Part shown: positions 8,112-16,561 of the stretch, in pieces | Layout: each line of letters begins with the position of its first letter | How positions within the stretch are numbered: position 1 is the stretch's first letter | DNA from: AP-15 sp035570595 | Lineage (GTDB): Bacteria > Pseudomonadota > Alphaproteobacteria > ATCC43930 > CGMCC-115725 | Direction: 5' to 3' | Assembly: GCA_035570595.1 (NCBI GenBank) | Contig: DATMLF010000203.1 | Coordinates: 1 to 26,845 of the forward strand | DNA length: 26,845 nucleotides | Program-made: the position numbers and the translations under genes | The notes under the pieces: model-generated | Databases searched by the model: none | Told to the model about the DNA's origin: nothing | Seen by the model: only the letters and a program-made list of their open reading frames with translations

Positions 8112-9197
8112 CTATTTCAGCGGGAAATAGGCGATGCGGTCGCCGCGGAAGGTGCCGACGAACATCTCGTCGCCAACCTGCAAGCCGACCGTGGCGTCGC
8201 CGAAGTCAGCGTTGCCCGGCTGGCTCGCCAGCGGCGTCAGGGTCATCGCCGCGGTGTCCCAGCGATCGATGCGCCAGGGCTGGGTGCACCGGGTGTTGTG
8301 GCTCTGAAAGCAGCCGAACACCTGCTTTGCCGGGACGTTCTGACCGGCGACGACCAATTGGCCGTCGGGTGCCCAGCGCAGATTGTCGACGAGGAACCCG
8401 GCCGGCAAGGTGTCGCGCTTGCTGGTCGCCCCGCCGTCCCGCGCCAGGCGAACCACCGCCTTGTTGCCCCAGGCCGCGACATAGATCCATTTGCCGTCGG
8501 GCGAAACCTCGATCCCGTTGTTGCCGGACATTCGGCTTCCCGGAACCAGCGCGTAGCCCTTGTGCGGATGCCATTCGTAAACCGCCCCGGTGTTTTCGCC
8601 GGCGTTCATTTTATCGGGGGCTTTCGGGTCCTGCGGGTCGAACATGTCGGTGACCACCATGCCGCCGTCCGGCAGCGGCGCCACCGAATTGGGCCAGGTG
8701 TGCGCCGGCATCACGGCGCAGCCGACCCAGGCGACGGTGGGCTCGGTCCCGCTGGCGTCGAGCGCAAAGATCTCGATCGACTCGCGGCCGCCATGGTTGA
8801 CCACGTAGAGTGTGTCGCCACCGCCGCCGGTGCGTGGCCGCAGGTTGAGCCCGTGCGCTGAAAACTTGCTGAGATCGGGCGGGCTCGGGCAGTCGCCGTA
8901 AGTCGCCTTGTCCCATTTCACCTTGGGGCTCGCGCCGGGGAACAGCGTCGTCCACGACTTGTCGCGGCTGTCGACAAGGTGCAGGCTGCCGCGCGTGCCC
9001 GCCGCACCGCCGTCCATGCCGCTGGCGACGATCCACGCGGTTCCCGGAACCCGGACGAGATCCTCCGAATTCAGCGGCCCGCAGACGAAACCGAGATTGC
9101 CGGCGGGGCTACAGGGCTCCGCCGCCGTGGCGGGTGAAACCCCGCCCGCCGCGATTTCCGCCGCGCCAAGCAACGCCATCGCGATGATCGCGTTCAT
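8112..9197 (-). CDS. Exported SMP-30/gluconolactonase-like beta-propeller protein
   Basis: This 361-residue protein starts with a cleavable signal peptide (MNAIIAMALLGAAEIAAGGV, cleavage probably after the ATA-A region), so it is periplasmic or secreted. The body has repeated blade-like motifs: GGGGDTLYVVNHG, SVAPLPDGGMVVTDMF, GNNGIEVSPDGKWIYVAAWG and NLRWAPDGQLVVAGQ. The N-x-x-x-V-S-P-D-G-K pattern is typical of SMP-30/strictosidine-synthase-like propellers, which bind Ca2+ or Zn2+ and often hydrolyse lactones or esters. The start is supported by a GGGAGG site 5 nt upstream (complement of 9203-9208). Five or six cysteines suggest disulfides. The substrate cannot be inferred. It is the only minus-strand gene between hom and glpX. 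Confidence 0.8.
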   Translation of the reverse strand: MNAIIAMALLGAAEIAAGGVSPATAAEPCSPAGNLGFVCGPLNSEDLVRVPGTAWIVASGMDGGAAGTRGSLHLVDSRDKSWTTLFPGASPKVKWDKATYGDCPSPPDLSKFSAHGLNLRPRTGGGGDTLYVVNHGGRESIEIFALDASGTEPTVAWVGCAVMPAHTWPNSVAPLPDGGMVVTDMFDPQDPKAPDKMNAGENTGAVYEWHPHKGYALVPGSRMSGNNGIEVSPDGKWIYVAAWGNKAVVRLARDGGATSKRDTLPAGFLVDNLRWAPDGQLVVAGQNVPAKQVFGCFQSHNTRCTQPWRIDRWDTAAMTLTPLASQPGNADFGDATVGLQVGDEMFVGTFRGDRIAYFPLK

Positions 9198-9530
9198 ACC
9201 TTCCTCCCTTGGGGTTTGCGGGGCTGCTGGACCCGGCTTTGAGCCGCATTATAGAGGCTTTGCCCGCCAATCGCCCGCCTCGCGCGCACGCGGCCGCGCA
9301 TTGACGCCACCACACCCGAAGCCTAGGGTCCGCGGCGAGCTAACCGCGTAACGAGTTCACCGCATAAATCGAGGCCGGATTGGCGAGCGCCGCCGAATCG
9401 ATCCGAGATCTGGGTCCGCGCGTGCTCCGCCGCCCGATGCCGCAAGTCGCTCTGCAGCCGGTCTTTGCAAGCATGCGTTTGATCGCCGGTTCGCTCTCGT
9501 CATCATGCGTCAATTAACAGGAGGAACGTC
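9198..9530. other. Gene-free divergent intergenic region (333 nt)
   Basis: This region separates the divergent SMP-30-like gene and glpX and must hold both promoters. No ORF with coding character is apparent on either strand. I see no convincing -35/-10 pair, RNA structure or repeat. It ends with the glpX ribosome site. Confidence 0.6.
9519..9524 (+). promoter_or_regulatory. Ribosome binding site of glpX
   Basis: This is a consensus AGGAGG with a 6-nt spacer to the ATG at 9531, the strongest Shine-Dalgarno sequence in the window. It fixes the glpX start. Confidence 0.85.
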
Positions 9531-10520
9531 ATGCCCGAGACGTCGCGGATGGATCGCAACCTGGCGCTGGAGGCGGTCCGGGTGACCGAGGCGGCGGCGC
9601 TCTCCGCCTCGCGGCTGATGGGGCGCGGTGACGAGAAGGCCGCCGACCAGGCCGCCGTCGACGCGATGCGCGGGGCGCTCAACAGCCTTTCGATCGATGG
9701 CACCGTCGTCATCGGCGAGGGCGAGCGCGACGAGGCGCCGATGCTCTTTATCGGCGAGAAGGTCGGCACCGGGAACGGCCCGCCGATCGACATCGCGCTC
9801 GACCCGCTCGAAGGCACGACGATCACCGCCAAGGGCGGCGCCAATGCGCTCGCGGTCATTGCGATGGCCGATGCCGGGCATTTTCTCAACGCACCCGACG
9901 TCTACATGGACAAGATCGCGGTCGGCGGCGGATTGCCGGACGACCTCGTCGACCTCGACGAAGCGCCGGCGACCAACCTGAAAAATCTGGCGCGGGCGAA
10001 AAAGTGCGAGATCAGCGACCTTGTCGTGTGCATCCTCGACCGCCCGCGCCATGCCGAGCTGATCGCCAAGGTGCGCGCGGCCGGCGCCCGCATCGCGCTG
10101 ATCTCGGACGGCGACGTGAGCGGCGTCATCGCGACCTCCAGCCCGGAGACCGGAATCGACATGTATGTCGGCTCAGGTGGGGCGCCGGAAGGGGTGTTGG
10201 CGGCGGCGGCATTGCGCTGCATCGGCGGCCAGATGCAGGGCCGGCTGTTGTTCCGCAACGACGACGAGCGGGGCCGCGCGAGCCGCATCGGCATCGCCGA
10301 TTTCGACCGCAAGTACAAGTTGCTGGATCTGGCCGCCGGCGACGTGATGTTCGCCGCGACCGGGGTCACCAGCGGCACGATGCTGCGCGGCGTGCGCCGT
10401 TTTGCCGGAGGTGCCGCCACCCATTCCGTGGTGATGCGCTCGAAGACCGGGACGGTGCGCTACATCGAGGCGCGCCACGACTTCACCCGCAAGGAAAGCT
10501 TTGCAGCACTCGCGCGCTAA
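9531..10520 (+). CDS. glpX: Class II fructose-1,6-bisphosphatase
   Basis: The enzyme hydrolyses fructose-1,6-bisphosphate to fructose-6-phosphate in gluconeogenesis. Class II members in alphaproteobacteria can also act on sedoheptulose-1,7-bisphosphate, which is family knowledge and not visible here. The protein has 329 residues, the standard GlpX length. Diagnostic motifs are GTVVIGEGERDEAPML (metal-binding acidic residues), IALDPLEGTTI (the D-P-L-E-G-T phosphatase signature) and ALISDGDVSGVI. GGAPEGVLAAAALRCIGGQM marks the C-terminal substrate site. The start is fixed by a consensus ribosome site. It lies 15 nt before a 27-codon small ORF and 107 nt before recJ on the same strand, so the three are probably co-transcribed. 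Confidence 0.97.
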   Translation: MPETSRMDRNLALEAVRVTEAAALSASRLMGRGDEKAADQAAVDAMRGALNSLSIDGTVVIGEGERDEAPMLFIGEKVGTGNGPPIDIALDPLEGTTITAKGGANALAVIAMADAGHFLNAPDVYMDKIAVGGGLPDDLVDLDEAPATNLKNLARAKKCEISDLVVCILDRPRHAELIAKVRAAGARIALISDGDVSGVIATSSPETGIDMYVGSGGAPEGVLAAAALRCIGGQMQGRLLFRNDDERGRASRIGIADFDRKYKLLDLAAGDVMFAATGVTSGTMLRGVRRFAGGAATHSVVMRSKTGTVRYIEARHDFTRKESFAALAR

Positions 10521-10535
10521 CCTCAAGGAGCCCGA

Positions 10536-10619
10536 ATGGACGGCATCTTTTCCGCCGCGGCTTTGACCAGCGCGGAGTTGACCAGCCCAGTCACGCATTC
10601 CGACAAGCTCGGGCGCTAG
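10536..10619 (+). CDS. Small ORF (27 aa) with strong ribosome site between glpX and recJ
   Basis: ATG at 10536 is preceded by AAGGAG (10525-10530) with a 5-nt spacer, a better ribosome site than recJ itself has. The product would be MDGIFSAAALTSAELTSPVT followed by HSDKLGR, with no recognisable domain or membrane segment. Its TAG ends 8 nt before the recJ ATG at 10628, a geometry suited to translational coupling or reinitiation. It could be a leader ORF that feeds recJ translation, a true small protein, or a chance ORF. Confidence 0.35.
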   Translation: MDGIFSAAALTSAELTSPVTHSDKLGR

Positions 10620-10627
10620 AGTCGGAC

Positions 10628-12463
10628 ATGGACGGCGCGGGGGGCGCCGCCGCAGAACCCGGCATCCTGGCGGTCGAGCGGTCGGTCGGCGGGCGCCGGT
10701 GGCGCTTGCGCGCGGGCGGCGCCGGCGACGGGGAGGTCATCGCCGAGCGGCTCGGCCTGCCCGAAATTGTCGGCCGGCTCTTGGCGCGGCGCGGGGTCGG
10801 TCTCTACCAGGCGCCGCAGTTTTTGGCGCCGCGGCTCCGCGACCAGCTGCCGGACCCGTCGCATCTGCGCGACATGGACGCCGGCGCGGCGCGCCTCGTC
10901 CGGGCAATTCGGGGCGGCGAGACGATTGCCGTCTTTGGCGATTACGATGTTGACGGCGCGACCTCGGCGGCGCTGCTGACGCGGTTCCTGGCCGCCGTCG
11001 GCGCGCGCAGCCGGATCTATGTGCCCGACCGCCTGCGTGAGGGCTACGGCCCGAACACCCCGGCCCTGCTGCGCCTGCGCGACGAGGGTGTCGGGGTCGT
11101 CGTCACCGTCGACTGCGGCACCACCGCGCACGAGCCGCTCGCCCATGCGGCGGCGCGTGGCCTCGATGTGGTCGTGGTCGACCATCACGTCGCCGAGCCG
11201 GCGCTGCCGCGCGCCGCGGCGCTGATCAACCCAAACCGGCTCGACCAGGACAGTCCGCATCGCGACCTCGCGGCGGTCGGAGTCGCGTTCCTTCTGGTCG
11301 TGGCGGTCAACCGGGTATTGCGCGCGGCGGGCTGGTACACCGGGGCGCGGGTCGAGCCGGATTTGCTGCAATGGCTCGACCTCGTGGCGCTCGGCACGGT
11401 GTGCGACGTCGTTGCGCTGAGCGGCCTCAACCGCGCGCTCGTCGCGCAAGGGGTCAGGGTGGCGCGGCGCGGCGCCAATGCCGGCCTTGGCGCCTTGGCG
11501 GCGGTCGCCGGCGTCAGCGAGCCGCTCGACGCCTATCATCTGGGCTACGTGCTGGGCCCGCGGGTCAATGCCGGCGGGCGGGTGGGTGCGGCCGACCTCG
11601 GGGCACGCCTTCTGGCGACCGACGACCCGGCATTGGCGGCCGAACTGGCGCGGCGCCTCGACGACTACAACCGAGAGCGCCGCGCGATCGAGGCGCAAAC
11701 GCTGGCCGCGGCGATTGCCGCGGTCGAAGCGGCGCCGCAATCGCCGGTGCTGGTCTTTGCCGCGGCGCGCGGCTGGCATCCGGGCGTCATCGGCATTGTC
11801 GCCGCCCGGCTCAGGGAGCGCTATGAGCGCCCCGCCTGCGTCGTCGCGCTGGGCGACGGGGTCGGGCGCGGATCCGGCCGCTCGGTCCCCGGGCTGCCCC
11901 TCGGCCCGGCGGTGATCGCGGCGCGCCAGGCCGGGCTTTTAGTGAACGGCGGTGGGCACGCGATGGCCGCCGGCTTTACGGTCGCCGAGGACAGGATCGA
12001 CGCGGTGCGCGCGTTCCTGGCCGAGCGGCTCGGCGACGGGCTCGACCGAGGGGTCCTGGTCCCCGAATTGGCGATCGACGGGGCGCTGTCGATCGCGGCG
12101 GCGCGATCGGAGCTGATCGACCACATTGAAAAGCTGTCGCCGTTCGGCGCAGCCAACCCCGAGCCGCGCTTTGTCTTTCCGACCGTGCGCGTCGCCCATG
12201 CCGAGCCGGTCGGCAACGGCCATCTGCGCTGCGCTCTGGCTGATCCGCTCGACGGCTCACGGCTTGCCGGGATCGCCTACCGCTGCGCCGAAACCCCGCT
12301 CGGCCGTTTTCTCGCCGAGACCCGCGGTGCGGCGATCCACGTCGCGGGCCATCTGCGGCGCGACGCCTGGCGCGGCGGCAACGCGGTTCAGCTGACGATC
12401 GACGATGCGGCACCTGCCACGGTTGATCCCGTTCCGACTGATGGTGCGCATTTCGGCTGTTGA
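10628..12463 (+). CDS. recJ: Single-stranded-DNA-specific 5'-3' exonuclease RecJ
   Basis: RecJ degrades single-stranded DNA from 5' ends in RecF-pathway recombination, mismatch repair and base-excision repair. The protein has 611 residues, the usual size. The DHH phosphoesterase core is visible: FGDYDVDGATSAALL (metal-binding aspartates at about 105-109), VVVTVDCGTTAHE, and VVVVDHHVAEP with the D-H-H at 185-187. WLDLVALGTVCDVVAL and GPRVNAGGRVG follow. The DHHA1 part has GWHPGVIGIVAARL, GRGSGRSVPG and GGGHAMAAGFTV, and the OB-like C-terminal domain includes LSPFGAANPEPRF. The frame is open far upstream through glpX, but that stretch is a shadow; ATG 10628 lies just outside glpX and gives the family length. 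It has only a weak ribosome site of its own. Confidence 0.96.
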   Translation: MDGAGGAAAEPGILAVERSVGGRRWRLRAGGAGDGEVIAERLGLPEIVGRLLARRGVGLYQAPQFLAPRLRDQLPDPSHLRDMDAGAARLVRAIRGGETIAVFGDYDVDGATSAALLTRFLAAVGARSRIYVPDRLREGYGPNTPALLRLRDEGVGVVVTVDCGTTAHEPLAHAAARGLDVVVVDHHVAEPALPRAAALINPNRLDQDSPHRDLAAVGVAFLLVVAVNRVLRAAGWYTGARVEPDLLQWLDLVALGTVCDVVALSGLNRALVAQGVRVARRGANAGLGALAAVAGVSEPLDAYHLGYVLGPRVNAGGRVGAADLGARLLATDDPALAAELARRLDDYNRERRAIEAQTLAAAIAAVEAAPQSPVLVFAAARGWHPGVIGIVAARLRERYERPACVVALGDGVGRGSGRSVPGLPLGPAVIAARQAGLLVNGGGHAMAAGFTVAEDRIDAVRAFLAERLGDGLDRGVLVPELAIDGALSIAAARSELIDHIEKLSPFGAANPEPRFVFPTVRVAHAEPVGNGHLRCALADPLDGSRLAGIAYRCAETPLGRFLAETRGAAIHVAGHLRRDAWRGGNAVQLTIDDAAPATVDPVPTDGAHFGC

Positions 12464-12604
12464 GCCGGCGGCCGGTGGGTGACGGTGCCGTTCGGCTAGC
12501 CTCGCCTTTCTCCTGCCCCATGTCGGGCGGCGCGCCCCTCGGGCTTGCATTTGCGCGCGCGTCGCGCGACGCTGTCATTCATAGAAATGCGTAATCAGGC
12601 GATC

Positions 12605-12609
12605 AGGAG
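12605..12609 (+). promoter_or_regulatory. Ribosome binding site selecting a GTG start
   Basis: AGGAG with a 7-nt spacer precedes the GTG at 12617. It supports this start over the upstream in-frame ATG codons. Confidence 0.65.
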
Positions 12610-12616
12610 AAGAGCC

Positions 12617-14896
12617 GTGAACGACATCGCACCGTCGCGCTTCAAGTGGGTGGGGACACGGCCGGTCCGTCCGGACGGCGTGCCGAAAGTGACGGGCCGC
12701 GCGATGTACGGCGCTGACCTGGCGATGGCCGGGGCGCTCTATGGCAAGATCATCCGCTCGCCGCATGCGCATGCGCGCATCCGCTCGATCGACGCCTCGA
12801 AGGCGCTGAAACTTCCGGGCGTCAAGGCGGTCGTCACCGGCGCCGATTTCCCGGACCACAAATTCGAATATGTCGGGCCGGAGCGGGTCGCGCAGAATTT
12901 CTGGCACATCACGCGCAACATCATGGCGCGCGAAAAGGCGCTGTACGAGGGTCACGCCGTCGCGGCGGTGGCGGCGACCGACAAGGCCACCGCCGAGCAG
13001 GCGGCCGAGCTGATCGACATCGACTACGAGCTCTTGCCGCACGTCATCGACGTGGACGAGGCGATGGCCCCCGACGCGCCGCTGTTGTTCGAGGACATGA
13101 TCACCCGCGGGGTCGAGCCGACGCCGACCAAGCCCTCCAACATTTCGAAGCGACTCGAATTCGCGATCGGCGATCTCGACAAGGGCTTTGCCGAAGCCGA
13201 TCTCGTTGTCGAGAAGGAGTTCAAGACGGCCGCGGTGCACCAGGCCTATATCGAGCCGCATGCCTGCGCCGCCCACGTCGACGCGGATGGGCAGGCCGAG
13301 ATCTGGACCGCGACGCAAGGTCATTTCGGGGTGCGGGCGATTACCGCCAAGCTGCTCGGCATGCATGTCGGGGACCTGCGGGTCACCCCGTCGGAGATCG
13401 GCGGCGGTTTTGGCGGCAAGATCCCGGTTTATCTCGAGCCGATCGCGGCGCTTCTGTCGAAGAAATCAGGGCGTCCGGTAAAGATCACGATGAGCCGTGA
13501 CGAAGTGTTCAAGGCGACCGGCCCGACCTCGGGCGCATCAATGCGGGTCAAGATCGGCGCCAAGAGGGATGGCACGATCACAGCCGCCGACGGCGTTTTC
13601 AAATTCCAGGCTGGCGCTTTCCCCGGCTCGCCGGTGATGAATGCATGCCTGTGCGCCTTCGCGCAATACAACATCCCAAACGCCCGTACGGTCGGCTACG
13701 ACGTCGTCAGCAATCGCCCCAAAGCGTCGGCCTATCGCGCGCCGGGCTCGCCGATTTCGGCCTTCGCCGTCGAGAGCGTGCTCGGCATTGTGGCGAAGAA
13801 GATCGGCTTGGACCCGCTGCAATTGCGCCTAAAAAATGCGGCGCGGCCTGGGACGACGATGATCTACGGGCCAAAGATGGCCCATGGCGGCTATGTCGAG
13901 ACCCTCGAAGCGCTGCTCAACCACCCGGCTTACAAGGCCCCGCTCGGTCCGAACCAGGGGCGCGGGGTCGCCTCTGGCTATTGGTTCAACGGTGGCGGCG
14001 AGTCGAGCGCCAGCGTCCAGGTCAACGAGGACGGCACCGTCGCCGTCTCCAGCGGCAGCGTCGACATCGGCGGCTCGCGCGCCTCGATGGCGCTGATGGC
14101 GGCCGAAACGCTGGGGATCGATTACAGCCAGGTGCGCTCGATGGTCGCCGACACCGCCTCGGTCGGCTTCACCAACCCGACCGGCGGCTCGCGGGTGACC
14201 TTTGCCACCGGCATGGCGGTGGTCCAGGCGAGCAAGAAAATCGTCGATGAATTGCGCGCGCGGGCGGCGATGATCTGGGACGTCGATGTCGACGGCGTGG
14301 TCTGGGAAGACGGCTTTGCCAAGCCGGCCGGCAGCAATGTCGGGGATTTCGCGCCGCTGTCGCTCAAAGAAATCGCCGCCAAAAAGGCGCTGACCGGCGG
14401 GCCGCTGACCGCCTCCGCCTCGGTCAACGCCGGCGGCCAGGCGCCGGGCTTTACGACCCAGTTCTGCGATGTCGAGGTCGATCCCGAGACCGGCAAGGTC
14501 ACGGTGCTGCGCTTTGTCGCCGCCCAGGATGTCGGCAAGGCGATCCACCCCTCTTACGTCGAAGGGCAGATTCAGGGCGGCGTCACCCAGGGCATCGGCT
14601 GGGCATTAAACGAGGAATACATCTACGACAAGAATGGCCGGCTCGATAACGCGGGCTTTCTCGATTACCGGGTGCCGGTTGCCCCTGATGTCCCGATGAT
14701 CGACGCGGTGCTGGTCGAGGTGCCGAACCCGGCGCATCCTTACGGCGCCAAGGGGGTCGGCGAGGTCAACATCTGCCCGCCGATGGCGGCGATCGCCAAC
14801 GCGATCGACAATGCGATCGGCCGCCGGCTGACCGAGTTGCCGATGTCGCCGCCCAAGGTGCGCGCCGCCCTCGACGCCCCGGGTGCCGACGACTAG
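12617..14896 (+). CDS. Xanthine dehydrogenase/aldehyde oxidase family molybdopterin-binding subunit
   Basis: This is the large catalytic subunit (759 residues) of a molybdenum hydroxylase, which inserts oxygen from water into a C-H bond of an aldehyde, N-heterocycle or thioester. The N-terminal a/b hammerhead domain begins RPVRPDGVPKVTGRAMYGAD and includes GKIIRSPHAHARIRSID. SEIGGGFGGK (about 258-267) binds the cofactor, AYRAPGSP is the conserved pocket loop, and TQFCDVEVDPETGKV precedes the C-terminal Q-G-G-x-x-Q-G-I-G motif. YGAKGVGEVN carries the catalytic glutamate at about residue 716. The frame is open 24 codons upstream; the GTG at 12617 has the AGGAG site. The FAD and 2Fe-2S partner subunits normally encoded next door are absent from the window. 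A MoaD/ThiS-like gene follows by 10 nt. The substrate cannot be assigned. Confidence 0.92.
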   Translation: MNDIAPSRFKWVGTRPVRPDGVPKVTGRAMYGADLAMAGALYGKIIRSPHAHARIRSIDASKALKLPGVKAVVTGADFPDHKFEYVGPERVAQNFWHITRNIMAREKALYEGHAVAAVAATDKATAEQAAELIDIDYELLPHVIDVDEAMAPDAPLLFEDMITRGVEPTPTKPSNISKRLEFAIGDLDKGFAEADLVVEKEFKTAAVHQAYIEPHACAAHVDADGQAEIWTATQGHFGVRAITAKLLGMHVGDLRVTPSEIGGGFGGKIPVYLEPIAALLSKKSGRPVKITMSRDEVFKATGPTSGASMRVKIGAKRDGTITAADGVFKFQAGAFPGSPVMNACLCAFAQYNIPNARTVGYDVVSNRPKASAYRAPGSPISAFAVESVLGIVAKKIGLDPLQLRLKNAARPGTTMIYGPKMAHGGYVETLEALLNHPAYKAPLGPNQGRGVASGYWFNGGGESSASVQVNEDGTVAVSSGSVDIGGSRASMALMAAETLGIDYSQVRSMVADTASVGFTNPTGGSRVTFATGMAVVQASKKIVDELRARAAMIWDVDVDGVVWEDGFAKPAGSNVGDFAPLSLKEIAAKKALTGGPLTASASVNAGGQAPGFTTQFCDVEVDPETGKVTVLRFVAAQDVGKAIHPSYVEGQIQGGVTQGIGWALNEEYIYDKNGRLDNAGFLDYRVPVAPDVPMIDAVLVEVPNPAHPYGAKGVGEVNICPPMAAIANAIDNAIGRRLTELPMSPPKVRAALDAPGADD

Positions 14897-14906
14897 GCCG
14901 GGCGCC

Positions 14907-15167
14907 ATGCCCGAGGCGACCGCGCGGGTGGTTTTGTCGAGCGGGTTCAGCCGCCGCTATACCGGCGGCGTGCGCGAATTCGCGATTCCGGCGACTAGCC
15001 TGCGCGGCGTCATCAAGGCATTGGACAAGCTCTACCCCGGCTTGGGCGAGCATCTCGAGGAGGAAACCACGGTCGCGATCGACGGCGAGATCCACGAGGT
15101 CGGCTATTTGCAGCGCCTGCGCCACGGCAGCGAAGTCTTCTTCATCCCCAAGCTCGAAGGCGGCTAG
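14907..15167 (+). CDS. MoaD/ThiS family sulfur-carrier-like protein
   Basis: This is a small beta-grasp protein (86 residues). It ends in EVFFIPKLEGG, the C-terminal Gly-Gly tail that is adenylated and thiocarboxylated in MoaD and ThiS proteins. MoaD donates sulfur to form the dithiolene of molybdopterin. The middle segment LRGVIKALDKLYPGLGEHLE fits the family helix, and TTVAIDGEIHEV the following strands. ATG 14907 lies 10 nt after the molybdenum hydroxylase stop; an in-frame GTG at 14883 would overlap that gene and is less likely. The position directly after a molybdopterin enzyme gene supports a role in its cofactor, but a different sulfur-transfer or ubiquitin-like role cannot be excluded. 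Confidence 0.8.
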   Translation: MPEATARVVLSSGFSRRYTGGVREFAIPATSLRGVIKALDKLYPGLGEHLEEETTVAIDGEIHEVGYLQRLRHGSEVFFIPKLEGG

Positions 15168-15196
15168 TTATCTCCCTCGCGATGGTTTGAAGAAGC

Positions 15197-15460
15197 ATGA
15201 TCAGCGCCCTCGACACGCACGAGACGGTCAAGAGCCTCACGGCGGCGGGTTTCACGGACGCGCAGGCCGAAGCCCTAACGGTGGCGGAAAAGCAGGCGGT
15301 CGATATCGACCTCTCGAATATCGCAACCGAGACAGACGTCGCCGATTTGCGGCGTGAGATGGCGGATGTCAAAGCCGAGCTTGTCAAATGGGTCGTTGGC
15401 GGCAGTCCCTCCGGGGTCACCTCCAGCGCGATGATCACCTGCACGCAGTCGCTCCGGTAA
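15197..15460 (+). pseudogene. DUF1640/CCDC90-like coiled-coil protein, 3' end replaced at about 15400
   Basis: The first 68 residues (MISALDTHETVKSLTAAGFT, then a D-A-Q-A-E-A-L stretch and the coiled-coil LRREMADVKAELVKWVVG) match the small DUF1640-type proteins common in alphaproteobacteria. These normally continue into one C-terminal membrane helix. Here the helix is missing. After G68 (position 15400) the frame runs 19 codons into antisense of a transposase remnant and stops at 15460. The gene therefore lost its membrane anchor when it was joined to the remnant. Whether the truncated protein is made or works is unknown. Family assignment is from the N-terminal pattern. Confidence 0.65.
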
Positions 15461-16064
15461 TCTCGCGAATTACCGTGGCGACGCTTGTCGCCTTCCGGCA
15501 ACGGGGGGCGCTCTCAAAATAAGTACGGGTCAAGTCGTAGAGCAGCACGTCGAACGAGACGTTGAAGCCGGTCGTGGCAGCGATCCGCTCGAACCACTCC
15601 CCGTGCAGTCGCGATTCACTGCCCGGCGCCAACGGCCGATAGGCGACCAGTACAAACAGAACCTGGTTCCAGCGGGTGCCCTCGCGGCTCCGATCCAGCA
15701 GTTCCGTCCAGACCCGATCTGGCCCCAGCTCCCGCCACAGTTCCAGCGTCAGCCAGCACGCGCCCGATTGCCGCGGCCGTCGCAGCCGCACCGCCGACAG
15801 TTTCAGCCGGACGATCGAACTGTCCGGCAACAGCCTTTCGCAGCGATCCTCCGGGAACGGCGTCAGCGTGCGCGGCTGCGCCTTCCCGGCTTGCATCACC
15901 TCGATTGAGCGCCGCCATGCCAGTTCCTGGGCCGAGTTGATTTCGCCCAGCTACAAGACGTGGCGTTGCACCACCCGCCCGCTGGCGACGCACCAGTTCT
16001 CCACCACACTCCAGCTGTGGTGCTCTTTGCCAACCTTCCAGCGAACCTTCGAACGCAGAAACAT
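15400..16064 (-). pseudogene. Decayed IS4/IS1634-type transposase (5' part only)
   Basis: Reading the minus strand from ATG 16064 gives MFLRSKVRWKVGKEHHSWSV, VENWCVASGRVVQRHVL, a TAG stop (plus-strand 15951-15953), then LGEINSAQELAWRRSIEVMQ. It continues through RLRRPRQSGACWLTLELW, RSREGTRWNQVLFVLVAY, SRLHGEWFER and FDVLLYDLTRTYFESAP. This is the N-terminal and early catalytic order of DDE transposases of this group. Damage is multiple: a nonsense codon; an internal deletion of roughly 40-45 residues after GEWFERIA; a frameshift at the six-G run 15503-15508, after which PEGDKRRHG and SDCVQVIIALEVTPEGLP continue in another frame; and loss of everything after PEGLP at about 15400. No terminal inverted repeats or target duplications were found. 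It cannot encode an active enzyme. Confidence 0.85.
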
Positions 16065-16561
16065 GATGGCCGCCCAATATCCGCATGGCCGCGATCCTCG
16101 GAATAGCCTTGGTCGGCACTCCAGCAACTTTCAGCAGATCGGGTTACGCCAAACCCTGTCCCGCCGTCACCGGGTCACCGAAATTCGTAAACCCCGGTTC
16201 CAATCGGCGAAGTCGGGCCAGTCGCGTCGGGGGACCTCGGGTAGAGTGTTGACTGGCGGTTTTGACCGTCTGCCGGGCACGCGGCGTGCGATTCGCTGTT
16301 GCCCAAGACGCCCGGGAAGACGATCCTCGCGTCCCAACCACCCGGACGCCGAGGAATGCCGGATGGATACTCTTGAGGTGGAGCTGAGTGACGGCGCTTG
16401 GCGGACGGATTTGTTAATTTTAGCCGAATCGGCGTCACGGTGTCTCTCTGCGACGCTGCGGTGGTAACAAACTCCTACCTAGGGCTCGGGTGGAAAGGTT
16501 CCTAGGCAAACCTGCGTATGTAATCCCGAATATTTCAATCCGGAACAGATGGAGTTTGCCC
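16065..16561. other. Gene-free stretch upstream of the glycan locus
   Basis: About 500 nt lie between the transposase start and the FAD-monooxygenase remnant. ORFs here are short, lack coding character and match nothing I recognise. The part from about 16380 is less GC-rich and holds two CCTAGG palindromes near 16480-16505. Part of it may be the upstream end of the old insertion element. Confidence 0.5.

Noticed and set aside
10004..10627. N-terminal extension of the recJ frame by 208 codons
   Set aside because: It overlaps glpX in another frame, is Arg-rich, and would add sequence unknown in RecJ. The ATG at 10628 gives the normal family length.
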